A DNA stretch of 64,000 nt from Paenibacillus thiaminolyticus (GTDB taxonomy: Bacteria; Bacillota; Bacilli; Paenibacillales; Paenibacillaceae), in assembly GCF_007066085.1 (NCBI RefSeq), contig NZ_CP041405.1:2294001-2358000 (forward strand). Direction: 5' to 3'. The translations under genes were made by a program, and so were the position numbers. Below, one piece after another: positions 11,122 through 19,279 of this stretch. The notes beneath the pieces were generated by a model. The model ran no database searches and was not told the origin of the DNA. It saw only the letters and a program-made list of their open reading frames with translations. Within the stretch, counting starts at the first letter, position 1; each line of letters begins with the position of its first letter.

Positions 11122-11150
11122 ATTATATTCCTACGATATGCAGGAGTCAA
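11122..11150 (-). promoter_or_regulatory. Sigma-A promoter of the ilv-leu operon
   Basis: Minus strand TTGACT (11145-11150), 17-base spacer, TATAAT (11122-11127). It would start transcription near 11115, at the beginning of the T-box leader. Confidence 0.85.
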
Positions 11151-11381
11151 GAGGCAGTGTTAAAAAATTTTGTAAACCGGTCATCCGGCAAAATGGCCGG
11201 ATAGCTTGATAAAATGCCCGAAATCGGCAGAAACCTCCGCTTTTTTCCGTACTATAACGTTTTTGAACCGTTGCTTCATTCGTAGTTCTGCTAGGGCTCG
11301 GAAGGAACTCGAAATCGGCACGGGAGACGAAGGCGGCACATATAATACATCATTCGCGATGCAGCAAAGGAGGAATCGGGC

Positions 11382-11831
11382 ATGAACATCCGGCTTCGGC
11401 GCCCCGCTTCCGATGACCGCATCATTCGCCGCCTTATTTTGGAGGAATTGCTTCCCCATTCCAATCTCGTCTGGGAAGAGAGCCAGGTGATGAAGGATAT
11501 TCCGGTTCGGCTTCGGAAGGGCGTCACCTATGTCGCAGCGAACCGCAGAAATCAGGCCGTCGGCTTCGCGCTGGTCCAAGCCAAGAACGACATCCTGCTG
11601 ATTGATCTGCTCGCCGTCAGCAGCGCCGCCCAAGGCAAAGGATGCGGATCCGCGCTTCTGGAACGGGCGGAACGGTACGGGCGCACGCAGCGCTGCCTCC
11701 TCTCCCGCGTCTATGTAGATCAAGGCAACGACGCAGCACAGCGCTTCTATGAACGGCATGGCTACAGATTCAAGCGGTATATTCAGCTGATCGCCTGCCA
11801 CGAGATGGAGAAGCCGCTGGACAGGCGCTGA
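11382..11831 (+). CDS. GNAT family N-acetyltransferase
   Basis: 149 residues. The acetyl-CoA binding segment is LLAVSSAAQGKGCGSALLERA near residues 80-100 (motif A, Q-x-x-G-x-G/C-x-G) and the terminal part has NDAAQRFYERHGYRF, typical of motif B. Substrate unknown. The ATG has AAAGGAGG 10 bases upstream. Single gene, transcribed away from the ilv promoter; a longer open frame on the opposite strand is only its shadow. Confidence 0.9.
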   Translation: MNIRLRRPASDDRIIRRLILEELLPHSNLVWEESQVMKDIPVRLRKGVTYVAANRRNQAVGFALVQAKNDILLIDLLAVSSAAQGKGCGSALLERAERYGRTQRCLLSRVYVDQGNDAAQRFYERHGYRFKRYIQLIACHEMEKPLDRR

Positions 11832-11946
11832 CACCCTTCCAATCCGTCCGGCGGCAGCATGAAAGCCTGGGGTCCCCCCCAGGCTCTCCGCTCCCATATC
11901 CTCATGTGGCCCGCTCGTCTTGGATGTGATGGTTGGCCGGATTCGA

Positions 11947-12240
11947 TTACCAGAAACGACCGTACGGATAGCCTCCAAACCCGTGACCTCCGTATCCTCC
12001 GTATCCCCCGTAAGGGAATCCCCCGAAAGCGAATGGGGCCGTGCCAATAGCCAAAAGGTCGAACAGAACTAACGGAATGATTGCTTTCGTTCTTACTTTC
12101 TTGCCCTTCGATTGCGCCATGATAAGACGGTTGCCGGAAATGCGAATCAGCTTGCCGGACACGACAGAGCCGTTTTTGTGCAGCGCATATATCCGTTTCC
12201 CGACAAGCTTGGAAGCCTGAGCCTTCGTAACACCATGCAT
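11947..12240 (-). CDS. Small protein with Gly/Tyr/Phe-rich tail
   Basis: 97 residues. I do not recognise a named family. The first 50 residues look like a small folded domain (KLVGKRIYALHKNGSVVSG, then ISGNRLIMAQ), followed by a hydrophobic segment (IIPLVLFDLLAIGTAPFAF) and a tail of Gly-Gly-Tyr/Phe repeats (GYGGYGGHGFGGYPYGRFW). The composition resembles spore coat or cell-surface small proteins of spore formers, which is inference. The ATG at 12240 has GGAGGGA upstream; codons further 5' are not needed. Confidence 0.75.
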   Translation of the reverse strand: MHGVTKAQASKLVGKRIYALHKNGSVVSGKLIRISGNRLIMAQSKGKKVRTKAIIPLVLFDLLAIGTAPFAFGGFPYGGYGGYGGHGFGGYPYGRFW

Positions 12241-12382
12241 GCGAATCCCTCCTTCACGGTTAATTCCATACAAGGTATTCTTACCAGCCTCTTCCCGTCT
12301 GTATGATGGCCCTTCCATCTCAAATCTGGGTCTCGCAAGCTCTTAATCTGCTCTTCATCCTGCGCTGTCACCAGCCGCGAAT

Positions 12383-13447
12383 CTATTCTTCCTCGTTATA
12401 GAAAACTTTATAGTAATGCATGCCCCGCTCTTCATCGAAGCCCTTCTCCACGTAAGCGAAGCTCTCGCTCTTCAGCTTCAGCTCGACCCCCGTATCGGTC
12501 CGGATATTATTTTTATACGTTCGTTTCGCCTTTTTCAAGGCAGCCTGGGAGATCGGAAATTCATTCAGCGGAGGCAGCTCATTCGCTTCCTCATAGGTCT
12601 CCTTGTATGCTTTGAAGATCGGCACAATCTCCGGCTGCACGATAACCTCCTCGGCAAAGGCCTCCTCCTCGAACTGCTCATGCTTGGCGAAGTACTCCAT
12701 CGTATGGTGAATGAACTCCAGCTTTTCTTTCTTCTCCGGCGGTTCCTCCGCCGAGGCGGCGATGACATCCTCGTAGAAATGCGTACACATTTCGATATAT
12801 TTATCCGTCAAATAATGCTCGTCCTCCAGCAGCCGCACATTCAAAAAATCTTCCTGCCAATAGCGGGCCGCTTCGTTGTTCTTGCCTGCCGAAGTATCGA
12901 CGATGCCGACCGAATAGCCCGCTTCCGCGCGCACGTTGAGGATGAGACAGCCCTTGTCCAGCTTGCGGATGTTCGTTCCTTCCTGGATGCTGACCTGAAG
13001 CTCCTCCGGATTGCGCTCCTGCACCTGCAGAAAGACATCCTTATGCTCGGATTTCATGATGCCGATGGCGTCGATGCTGAAGTTGTTGTACAAAATGTTG
13101 TTCAGATGAACGACATACAGCTCCCCAGGCTTAATCTGCGGATGGGAGGATTGCTCGTACAGATGATTCAACAAATGAACGGACTGCTCGTGAAAGGAGT
13201 TCGCCTGCTGAAACATGCGGCTCACGTAGGTGTATACCTCATTCAACGGCAGCTCGGCCTCATGATGGAAGCGGTAGAAGGCGTCGAATTTGAAGCCGGA
13301 AATGAAGTACTTCATCAGCGTCGCCTTCACTTCGTCGCTCGGCACGTCATACAGCGCGTGAGAGACGCGAACCCCCTCTTCGCGGGCCTTGCTTCCGACC
13401 TGATGGACAACCATTTGCTGGATTTCCGCTTTGGATAAATCGATCAT
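12383..13447 (-). CDS. Nucleoid-associated protein (37 kDa NA37/YejK-like family)
   Basis: 354 residues. It begins MIDLSKAEIQQMVVHQVG, and features such as VYVVHLNN-like strands (ELYVVHLNNILYNNFSIDAIGIMKS) and LDKGCLILN match the NdpA/NA37 family, which binds DNA in the nucleoid of E. coli and is widespread in Firmicutes without a clear role. The C-terminal region is acidic, ending GMHYYKVFYNEEE. The start at 13447 follows AGAGGGA. Monocistronic, divergent from the thioesterase gene. Confidence 0.8.
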   Translation of the reverse strand: MIDLSKAEIQQMVVHQVGSKAREEGVRVSHALYDVPSDEVKATLMKYFISGFKFDAFYRFHHEAELPLNEVYTYVSRMFQQANSFHEQSVHLLNHLYEQSSHPQIKPGELYVVHLNNILYNNFSIDAIGIMKSEHKDVFLQVQERNPEELQVSIQEGTNIRKLDKGCLILNVRAEAGYSVGIVDTSAGKNNEAARYWQEDFLNVRLLEDEHYLTDKYIEMCTHFYEDVIAASAEEPPEKKEKLEFIHHTMEYFAKHEQFEEEAFAEEVIVQPEIVPIFKAYKETYEEANELPPLNEFPISQAALKKAKRTYKNNIRTDTGVELKLKSESFAYVEKGFDEERGMHYYKVFYNEEE

Positions 13448-13729
13448 AACATTCCCTCTTTTCTCGAAGTCGCATCTCTCTATTGTATCGAAAATACGCG
13501 CCAATGGAAACGGAAACCGAAGGCAATCCTCCATGGCATGCCGCCGTATTTTCCCCTGTCGATCCAGACCAGAAAAGGCTCTGCTTCGCCCCGGGGGTCC
13601 GGGAGTCTGCCTTGGCATTGAGTTGGCTTATCCCCTGCTCTGGAGTACAATAGAAGGATGAGAAGCGCAGCCGTTCAGGCTGCCCCGCATTCGTGCGGAA
13701 GAGCTGATGCATGGAAAGGACGATTGAGT

Positions 13730-14278
13730 GTGAAGAAAGCTGATACGGATGTTCATCAATCCGTGCTTGCCCCCAAGCTATGCCGCGAATCCCGCGTGTT
13801 CAAGACGAGCCGCGTATTTCCGAACGATGTCAATAACCATGATTCCCTGTTCGGCGGCAAGCTGATGAGCGCCATCGACGAATTGGCCTCCATCTCGGCC
13901 GTGCGGCATTGCCGGTACAACGTCATAACCGCTTCGACCGATTCGGTAGATTTTCTGCGTCCGATACTGCAGTCCGATTCTGTCTGTCTGGAATCGTATG
14001 TCACCTGGACGGGACGAACGAGCATGGAGGTATTCGTCAAGGTCGTCTCGGAGAATCTGTTCTCCGGCGAGCGCGCCATCGCGGCGACTTCCTTCCTGAC
14101 ATTCGTAGCGGTGGATGAGCACGGCACGCCGATGATTGTGCCGCCTGTCATCCCTGACTCCGAGGAAGAGAAGCTGCTTCACGAATCGGCGCAGGAGCGG
14201 GCAGAACTGCGGAAGAAGAGACGGGCGGGAAGCAAGCAGCTCGCCAGCGAGCTGTCGACCCGCAAATATTGGGAATAA
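13730..14278 (+). CDS. Acyl-CoA thioesterase (hotdog fold, YkhA-like)
   Basis: 182 residues. The hotdog core reads SRVFPNDVNNHDSLFGGKLMSAID near residues 27-50, with the catalytic-type N-x-x-x-x-F/L-GG-x-L-M-x-x-x-D motif of the BFIT/YkhA group, then DSVDFLRPI and YVTWTGRTSMEV. It hydrolyses medium to long acyl-CoAs. I chose the GTG at 13730 (VKKADTD) because AAAGGA precedes it by 8 bases, although the frame is open to an ATG at 13658. The last 35 residues are a charged tail. Confidence 0.88.
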   Translation: MKKADTDVHQSVLAPKLCRESRVFKTSRVFPNDVNNHDSLFGGKLMSAIDELASISAVRHCRYNVITASTDSVDFLRPILQSDSVCLESYVTWTGRTSMEVFVKVVSENLFSGERAIAATSFLTFVAVDEHGTPMIVPPVIPDSEEEKLLHESAQERAELRKKRRAGSKQLASELSTRKYWE

Positions 14279-14573
14279 TTTGCACAGTAAAAAGGGGCTG
14301 TCCCATAAGTAGTTTCTACTGCCTGTAGGATGGCCGCTTCCTTTTGCCTTGGTGCAGGCTGCTTTGAGAGAGCAATCCGAGCAGTCCTGAGTTTGGTAAT
14401 GCCTCAATTGAATTTCATACCCACGATCGTTTTGCTGGCAATCTGTACACTATAAGCAGTGAGCGAATTCCAGCTCCTTTTTATGTAGCTCGCCCTCTAC
14501 ACCTCTTATTTACATACGATTCTTCTTATGGCAAAATATAGATAACCAAATCATGAAGCAAGGAGGGCTGATA

Positions 14574-15866
14574 TTGGAAGCCGCAGTCGTCAGAACAATC
14601 GGGGAGCTAATCCAAGATACAAGGCGAGCGTTAGATATGACGCTCACTCAGTTATCAGAATTATCAGGTGTTCCTAGAGGGACGATATCAAGAATTGAGA
14701 ATGGCGAAGTAAAGCGTCCAGAATTTTCGAGTGTTCATCCATTGGCAATGACATTGGATATCCCCTGTGAGACATTGATTGCTTATTACGTAGAGGTTGA
14801 GAAAAGATCGGATTCATTGCTACATATTCTGCAATCAACGATTCAGCAAGAAAGTTCTATTGAACTGATTCGAAAAGTCGCAACCAAATTTCTTGAATCT
14901 CCAAATGAAGACAGCTTTGACTTAACACAGAAGCTTTATCAATCCATTGACTCCGTTGATAATACCTCCGTTAAATTATCATTATACAACCTCATCATTG
15001 ACTACTCGCGATCACATGGAATTATGCCTTACATCGCCAAAGGGATGTATCAACGATACCTGATTGAACGAAATGATTTCAGCAAACTGAAGGAAACGTA
15101 TTATAGCGGAAAGTATATTCTTCATTATGCTGATTTCTTACCCCAACAAGAACGGGTAGAACTTTACTACAAGTTAGGAATTCATGCATACAATCTGAGA
15201 CTCTATAACGATAGCATTGCACACTGCAAGAAAATTCTTACGGAAGATGCTGGTTCAAATCCATATAGGGTACATGCACTTGGTATCCTTCGAAATTCGT
15301 ACTATTGTCTAGAAGATTATGAACAGACTGAACTATATGCATTACAATATAAACAATTCGACTATCCTTACACCCGAGAAAACGTTGTACTTATGGAAGC
15401 ATTATTAAGTGCTAAAAAGGGGAAAATCGAACAATCCATCGATCAGCTCCTTTTATTCTTGAAATCATGCAGTAATGATTATGTCGTTCCTGCTACCAAT
15501 CAACTGCTTCGCCTGTATTTACAACAAGACAACTTCGAAGGCATTAAAAACCTACTAAGCACTATCAAAATAGATCCATCCGTTATTAACAAGAACAATC
15601 CCTTAATCTGTTCAAGATACGCTGATTATCTTCAAATCAATGGAGAATATTATTTAACTATAGGTGATTATGAGACTTGTATCAATCACTTATTAGAGGC
15701 AGCACTGAACTATTCAAAGGTTAACGACACAGTTGAGGAGAAACAATGTTTGAATATGGTTATGCGTATCCATTTAGAAAAAAATGTCCCTATGCACATT
15801 CAGACAGTTGAAAAGTTAAGCTCATACTTTACTCAAAGTGTTCGAGAAACGGAGGATTTGGCATGA
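14574..15866 (+). CDS. HTH-TPR transcriptional regulator, RRNPP-type peptide receptor
   Basis: 430 residues. N-terminal XRE-type helix-turn-helix (residues about 7-60: LTQLSELSGVPRGTISRIENG), then about 350 residues of helical repeats with TPR-like pairs (YYKLGIHAYNLRLYNDSIAHCKKIL; YLTIGDYETCINHLLEAALNYSK). This is the architecture of PlcR, NprR and AimR-like receptors that bind short secreted peptides. The TTG at 14574 has a perfect AAGGAGG 8 bases upstream; an ATG at 14553 is the alternative. The stop overlaps the ATG of the first propeptide gene (ATGA), which is how many receptor-signal pairs are arranged. The gene is markedly AT-rich compared with its neighbours, suggesting transfer. Ligand binding is inferred. 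Confidence 0.85.
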   Translation: MEAAVVRTIGELIQDTRRALDMTLTQLSELSGVPRGTISRIENGEVKRPEFSSVHPLAMTLDIPCETLIAYYVEVEKRSDSLLHILQSTIQQESSIELIRKVATKFLESPNEDSFDLTQKLYQSIDSVDNTSVKLSLYNLIIDYSRSHGIMPYIAKGMYQRYLIERNDFSKLKETYYSGKYILHYADFLPQQERVELYYKLGIHAYNLRLYNDSIAHCKKILTEDAGSNPYRVHALGILRNSYYCLEDYEQTELYALQYKQFDYPYTRENVVLMEALLSAKKGKIEQSIDQLLLFLKSCSNDYVVPATNQLLRLYLQQDNFEGIKNLLSTIKIDPSVINKNNPLICSRYADYLQINGEYYLTIGDYETCINHLLEAALNYSKVNDTVEEKQCLNMVMRIHLEKNVPMHIQTVEKLSSYFTQSVRETEDLA

Positions 15867-15973
15867 AACAGTTCATAAAAAAAATGTATACCCGCTATTC
15901 CCTTTATGCAATCACGATCTTGACGATAACAGCAGTATCAGGAAACGACCAAGGAGGAATTTTCCCTTGGTAA
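15863..15973 (+). CDS. Signal propeptide 1 of the RRNPP system
   Basis: 36 residues: basic start MKQFIKKMYTR, a hydrophobic segment (YSLYAITILTITAV) like a secretion signal, and the C-terminal sequence SGNDQGGIFPW. The ATG overlaps the receptor stop, with GGAGG 7 bases upstream. In PapR, Phr and NprX the mature signal comes from the C-terminus after export; by analogy the active peptide here would be some or all of DQGGIFPW. Too short for ordinary gene finders. The paralogue at 16074 shares the pattern D-x-G-x-I-x-P-W, which strongly supports both being real. Confidence 0.85.
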   Translation: MKQFIKKMYTRYSLYAITILTITAVSGNDQGGIFPW

Positions 15974-16023
15974 GCGCAGCGTTAAGCATTTTTTAAGTTG
16001 AATATTTCACAGCGAAGAAGCAA

Positions 16024-16077
16024 AAGTTAAGCGCATATTATGCTCATAGCATTAAAGAAACGGAGGTTTCAGCATGA
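16024..16077 (+). pseudogene. Relic of the receptor 3' end
   Basis: Read in frame, these bases give KLSAYYAHSIKETEVSA and a stop, which aligns with the last residues of the receptor, KLSSYFTQSVRETEDLA and stop. The relic stop again overlaps an ATG (ATGA), that of propeptide 2. This shows that a segment holding the receptor's 3' end plus the propeptide gene was duplicated in tandem. Upstream of about 16015 the frame is broken by a stop. Confidence 0.8.
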
Positions 16078-16187
16078 AGCAGTTTTTTTTCAAAAAATGG
16101 TACGTTAAATCCATTCTCTGCGCAGTCATCCTTGTAACAACGGCAGCGGCATTCTCAGGAGATCATGGCAGCATACATCCGTGGTAG
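16074..16187 (+). CDS. Signal propeptide 2 of the RRNPP system
   Basis: 37 residues: MKQFFFKKWYVK, a hydrophobic segment (SILCAVILVTTAAAF) and C-terminus SGDHGSIHPW. It is a paralogue of the propeptide at 15863 (identical MKQF start, similar signal region, same D-x-G-x-I-x-P-W end with Q/H, G/S and F/H changes). GGAGG lies 7 bases before the ATG. A terminator follows 3 bases after the stop, so receptor, propeptide 1 and propeptide 2 probably form one transcript. Confidence 0.85.
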   Translation: MKQFFFKKWYVKSILCAVILVTTAAAFSGDHGSIHPW

Positions 16188-16189
16188 TC

Positions 16190-16217
16190 GAAAAAGCACC
16201 TAAAGGGTGCTTTTTCA
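16190..16217 (+). terminator. Terminator of the receptor-propeptide cassette
   Basis: AAAAAGCACC (16191-16200), 4-5 base loop, GGTGCTTTTT, then CATTTT. Confidence 0.92.
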
Positions 16218-16312
16218 TTTTCCGACAAAATGTGCAAGTAACACAATTATACATTTTTGACTGAAACGTACATTACACTCAATAGAGTTAGATGCATGTG
16301 AGGTGAACAGCC

Positions 16313-16480
16313 ATTAAGTCTATTGAGGATAAAATAAACGAATTAAGGAAAAAGTTAGTTGAGGCGGTGGGAACTAAAGGGAAATTTACGGATGAAGAAG
16401 TGGTTCGGATCAGCCAACAACTGGATTCATACATAGTTGAGTTGCAGTCGCGTCAAGCTGCAAAAAGAAGGGATCAATAA
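16313..16480 (+). CDS. Spo0E-like aspartyl-phosphate phosphatase, apparent ATT start
   Basis: 55 residues. The pattern I-x2-L-R-x2-L (INELRKKL) followed by VVRISQQLDSYI matches the Spo0E family, whose S-Q-x-L-D motif is the active core; these small proteins dephosphorylate Spo0A~P and delay sporulation. There is an in-frame TGA at 16304-16306 and no ATG, GTG or TTG before the conserved region, so the only start with a spaced ribosome binding site (GAGGTGA, 6 bases) is ATT at 16313. It could be a true rare start, as in infC nearby, or a mutated ATG. It lies 126 bases after the quorum-sensing terminator. Confidence 0.75.
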   Translation: MKSIEDKINELRKKLVEAVGTKGKFTDEEVVRISQQLDSYIVELQSRQAAKRRDQ

Positions 16481-16574
16481 GTTTTGAAGCACCCCAATAT
16501 TATACATGCCTGTTGTATTATAACGAACGCCGCACTGCCGTTCCCGGCGATGCGGCGCTCTATATGAATCCAGC

Positions 16575-16934
16575 TTACGCGTTTACTTTTTCTTTGGCTA
16601 CCGCTGCAAGAGAGCTGAATGCATTGGCATCGTTAACTGCCATGTCAGCCAGCATTTTGCGGTTGATGTCCACGCCTGCCAGCTTCAAGCCGTGCATCAG
16701 TTTGCTGTAGGACAGTCCGTTCATGCGAGCTGCCGCGTTGATGCGGGCGATCCACAGCTTGCGGAAGTCACGCTTCCGTTGACGGCGATCGCGGTATGCA
16801 TACAGCAACGATTTCATCACTTGCTCGTTCGCTGTTTTGAAGATGCGGTGTTTGGAACCGAAGTATCCCTTTGCCAGTTTCAATACTTTCTTATGACGAC
16901 GACGTGTCGTAAATCCGCCTTTTACTCGTGCCAT
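16575..16934 (-). CDS. rplT: 50S ribosomal protein L20
   Basis: 119 residues, normal length, beginning [21 protein letters not shown]20 is an early 23S rRNA assembly protein and, in Firmicutes, represses its own operon by binding the leader. Last gene of infC-rpmI-rplT; GGGAGG upstream of the ATG. Confidence 0.98.
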   Translation of the reverse strand: MARVKGGFTTRRRHKKVLKLAKGYFGSKHRIFKTANEQVMKSLLYAYRDRRQRKRDFRKLWIARINAAARMNGLSYSKLMHGLKLAGVDINRKMLADMAVNDANAFSSLAAVAKEKVNA

Positions 16935-16971
16935 TTCGTATTAACCTCCCGATTCGATGTCTCCGAATTGC

Positions 16972-17172
16972 TTATTTCAAGTTTTTCAATTGCTGCTTCA
17001 TGCGGTTAACGTCGCCTGCTGCCATCACTGGGCTCGTTGCCAGGTTGCGCTTTTGGCGTTGCGATTTATGGGAAAGCAAATGGTTGCGGTACGCTTTGTA
17101 GCGACGCACTTTACCAGTACCCGTAATTTTGAAGCGGCCCTTCAAGCTGCTATGCGTTTTCATCTTAGGCAT
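16972..17172 (-). CDS. rpmI: 50S ribosomal protein L35
   Basis: 66 residues, starting MPKMKTHSSLKGRFKITGTG, the standard L35 N-terminus. The start at 17172 has GAGGAGG upstream; two codons further upstream are open but not conserved. It lies 66 bases after infC and 37 before rplT. Confidence 0.98.
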   Translation of the reverse strand: MPKMKTHSSLKGRFKITGTGKVRRYKAYRNHLLSHKSQRQKRNLATSPVMAAGDVNRMKQQLKNLK

Positions 17173-17238
17173 AATCAATTATCCTCCTCAAGTTCGGTGT
17201 TCATCCATCCCGCCGCCTTCTCCAGCGCGGCAGGTCGT

Positions 17239-17751
17239 TTAGGTGCTCTTCGGCGCCAAAATCATAATCATGCTGCGGCCTTCCAGCTTCGGAACGCGTT
17301 CTACGATGCACAGTTCGTTCGCTTCGACGAGAACACGGTCAAGAACCTTCTTACCGATAGCGGCGTGAGCAATCTCACGGCCGCGGAAGCGGACCGAGCA
17401 TTTAACCTTATCGCCTTCACGCAGGAACTTCAAGACGTTGCGCAGCTTCGTCTGGAAATCATGCTCGTCAATGTTCGCGCGGAACCAGACTTCCTTGATA
17501 TCGACCGTCTTCTGATTCTTGCGCGCTTCTTTCTCTTTCTTCTGCTGCTCATAGCGGAACTTGCCGTAGTCCATAATCCGGCATACGGGCGGCTTCGCCT
17601 GCGGAGCCACATTCACTAGGTCCATGTTCGCATCGTAAGCCATCTGCAGCGCTTCGCGGTACGGCTTGATGCCGATCTGCTCGCCTTCCGGGCCGACTAG
17701 TCGAACTTCCTTCGCACGAATCTCCTCGTTAACCAAATGATCTTTGCTAAT
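17239..17751 (-). CDS. infC: Translation initiation factor IF-3
   Basis: 170 residues. The frame is open further upstream, but the conserved protein begins (M)SKDHLVNEEIRAKEVRLVG at an ATT codon (17749-17751) preceded by GGAGGTGG, exactly the unusual ATT-AGC-AAA-GAT start known in Bacillus infC. IF-3 discriminates against such codons, giving autoregulation. Body: N-terminal domain with MDLVNVAPQAKPPVCRIMDYGKF near residue 50-70, C-terminal domain ending GRSMIMILAP. Confidence 0.97.
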   Translation of the reverse strand: MSKDHLVNEEIRAKEVRLVGPEGEQIGIKPYREALQMAYDANMDLVNVAPQAKPPVCRIMDYGKFRYEQQKKEKEARKNQKTVDIKEVWFRANIDEHDFQTKLRNVLKFLREGDKVKCSVRFRGREIAHAAIGKKVLDRVLVEANELCIVERVPKLEGRSMIMILAPKST

Positions 17752-17990
17752 GGTGTGCCACCTCCATAATCGAATTCCCACTTCGCTCTTGCAAACTTCT
17801 ATTGTATGCAAAAAGGGATGCGGGCTCAAGAGCCCACATCCCTCACATCGACTAATTATCATCATGTGAAACACCGCCAACGCGGCAAATCGTCAGAACC
17901 AGCCAACCTACGTCGGACAGGTGAGAAGCGGGCGCTCCTGCTTAATCAAAATCATATGCAATTTGAACACTCAATTACTATATCACTCTT
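17752..17990 (-). promoter_or_regulatory. infC operon leader (L20-type autoregulatory leader) with terminator
   Basis: The 240 bases before infC hold no gene. On the minus strand a strong terminator lies at 17810-17843 (GGGATG-T-GGGCTC pairing with GAGCCC-G-CATCCC, then TTTTTGC). In B. subtilis L20 binds this leader and promotes premature termination; the same arrangement here is inferred from position and the terminator. Confidence 0.75.
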
Positions 17991-18037
17991 GCGGATTCAT
18001 TGTCAAGACATTCTTTCCGCTCCAGGATAATCCCGAA

Positions 18038-19279
18038 TCAGGATACCTGCTTGCCCTGCATTTCCTCCAAGCGCACGACCCGCGTATGCTCGGTATGGCT
18101 CCATACTTTGTTGTTCTGCGTGAAGAATGCATAGAACGTAATCGGCCACCAGGACAGCAGATAAATTGGGAACGTGATGAGCGACGCGTAGATGCGCCAT
18201 GACTTGACGCCCTCCAATACGAGCGCCAGCACGAACACGCTGCACGTCAGCACAAACGACACCACCGTCACCCATGACGGCAAATATTCAAAGAACGTAG
18301 CTACATTCGGCCCGTTGAAAATCGCCGCGTCCACCCACAAGAAGGCGGTCATAAGAAACGTCAGCAGGACGGTGTATACCGTAATCGTATAGAGCGCCAT
18401 ATCGAACTTCGCCATATTGCGCTCCTTGATGCTCTTCCACAGCAGCGGGAAGAAATAGCGGCGCGCCACCGTAAAGTGGCCCTGCATCCAGCGAAGACGC
18501 TGGCGTGCCGACGCCTTGAACGTCAACGGCTTCTCGTCGTATACGCGCGCATTGTAATTGAGCACCGGATTGATGCCGTTCATGACGCAGCGCGCCGTGA
18601 ATTCCAGATCCTCGACCAGGCTTGTCGCGCCCCAGCCCATATCCTTCAGCAGTTGGCTCTCGAAGCACATACCGGTTCCGCCGAGGAAGTTCGCCAGCTT
18701 CAGATTTTTGCGGGACAGCTGCCACAGCCGGTTGCAGTACCAGTAAGTGACCCCGTAAGCGGCCGTAATCCACGAGTCATGCGGGTTCTTGGTATCGATA
18801 TAGCCCTGGATGACGCGCGCGCCGGAGCACAGATCATTGTTCATTTCACGCAGGAAATCCATGCTGACCAGATTGTCCGCGTCGAGCATGACGATCGCAT
18901 CGTATTGGCGCGGCATCTCCCACAGATTCTTCAGCATCCATTCAATGGCATAGCCTTTGCCTCGCTGATGAGGATTGTGGCGCTCGCATGCCGTCACGCC
19001 ATGCTCTCTTACGATGCCCGCCGTGTTGTCGGTACAGTTATCGCAAATGACAAAGATGTCATACATTTCCTTCGGATAGTCAAGCTGCTTCAAGTTCTCG
19101 ACAAGCGCTCCAATTACCGCTTCCTCGTTATGTGCGGCCACAATGACGGCGAACGATTTCTGCGGGTCGTAGGCTTGTCGTTTCTTTTCACGGTAAATGC
19201 CGAACAGCGACAAGGTGAATTGATACACCCCGAGCGCGGCCAACAACACCTGCAAGCCGATAAATAACTTATCCACCAT
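18038..19279 (-). CDS. Membrane glycosyltransferase family 2
   Basis: 413 residues. One N-terminal membrane segment, then a GT2 domain: VIVAAHNEEAVIGALVENL near residue 45, ICDNCTDNT near 80, the metal-binding DAD (MLDADN) near 130, SLVEDLEFTAR near 220 and the processive-type RQRLRWMQGH near 258; 3-4 C-terminal membrane helices (about 295-395). This is the layout of hyaluronan/cellulose/poly-GlcNAc synthase-like enzymes, transferring sugar from a nucleotide donor at the membrane. Product unknown. ATG at 19279 with GGGGG upstream. Stands alone; the next gene upstream diverges after 740 bases. Confidence 0.9.
   Translation of the reverse strand: MVDKLFIGLQVLLAALGVYQFTLSLFGIYREKKRQAYDPQKSFAVIVAAHNEEAVIGALVENLKQLDYPKEMYDIFVICDNCTDNTAGIVREHGVTACERHNPHQRGKGYAIEWMLKNLWEMPRQYDAIVMLDADNLVSMDFLREMNNDLCSGARVIQGYIDTKNPHDSWITAAYGVTYWYCNRLWQLSRKNLKLANFLGGTGMCFESQLLKDMGWGATSLVEDLEFTARCVMNGINPVLNYNARVYDEKPLTFKASARQRLRWMQGHFTVARRYFFPLLWKSIKERNMAKFDMALYTITVYTVLLTFLMTAFLWVDAAIFNGPNVATFFEYLPSWVTVVSFVLTCSVFVLALVLEGVKSWRIYASLITFPIYLLSWWPITFYAFFTQNNKVWSHTEHTRVVRLEEMQGKQVS

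Noticed and set aside
11181..12047. 288-codon minus-strand frame over the GNAT gene
   Set aside because: The plus-strand frame has GNAT motifs and a ribosome binding site; the minus frame has neither.
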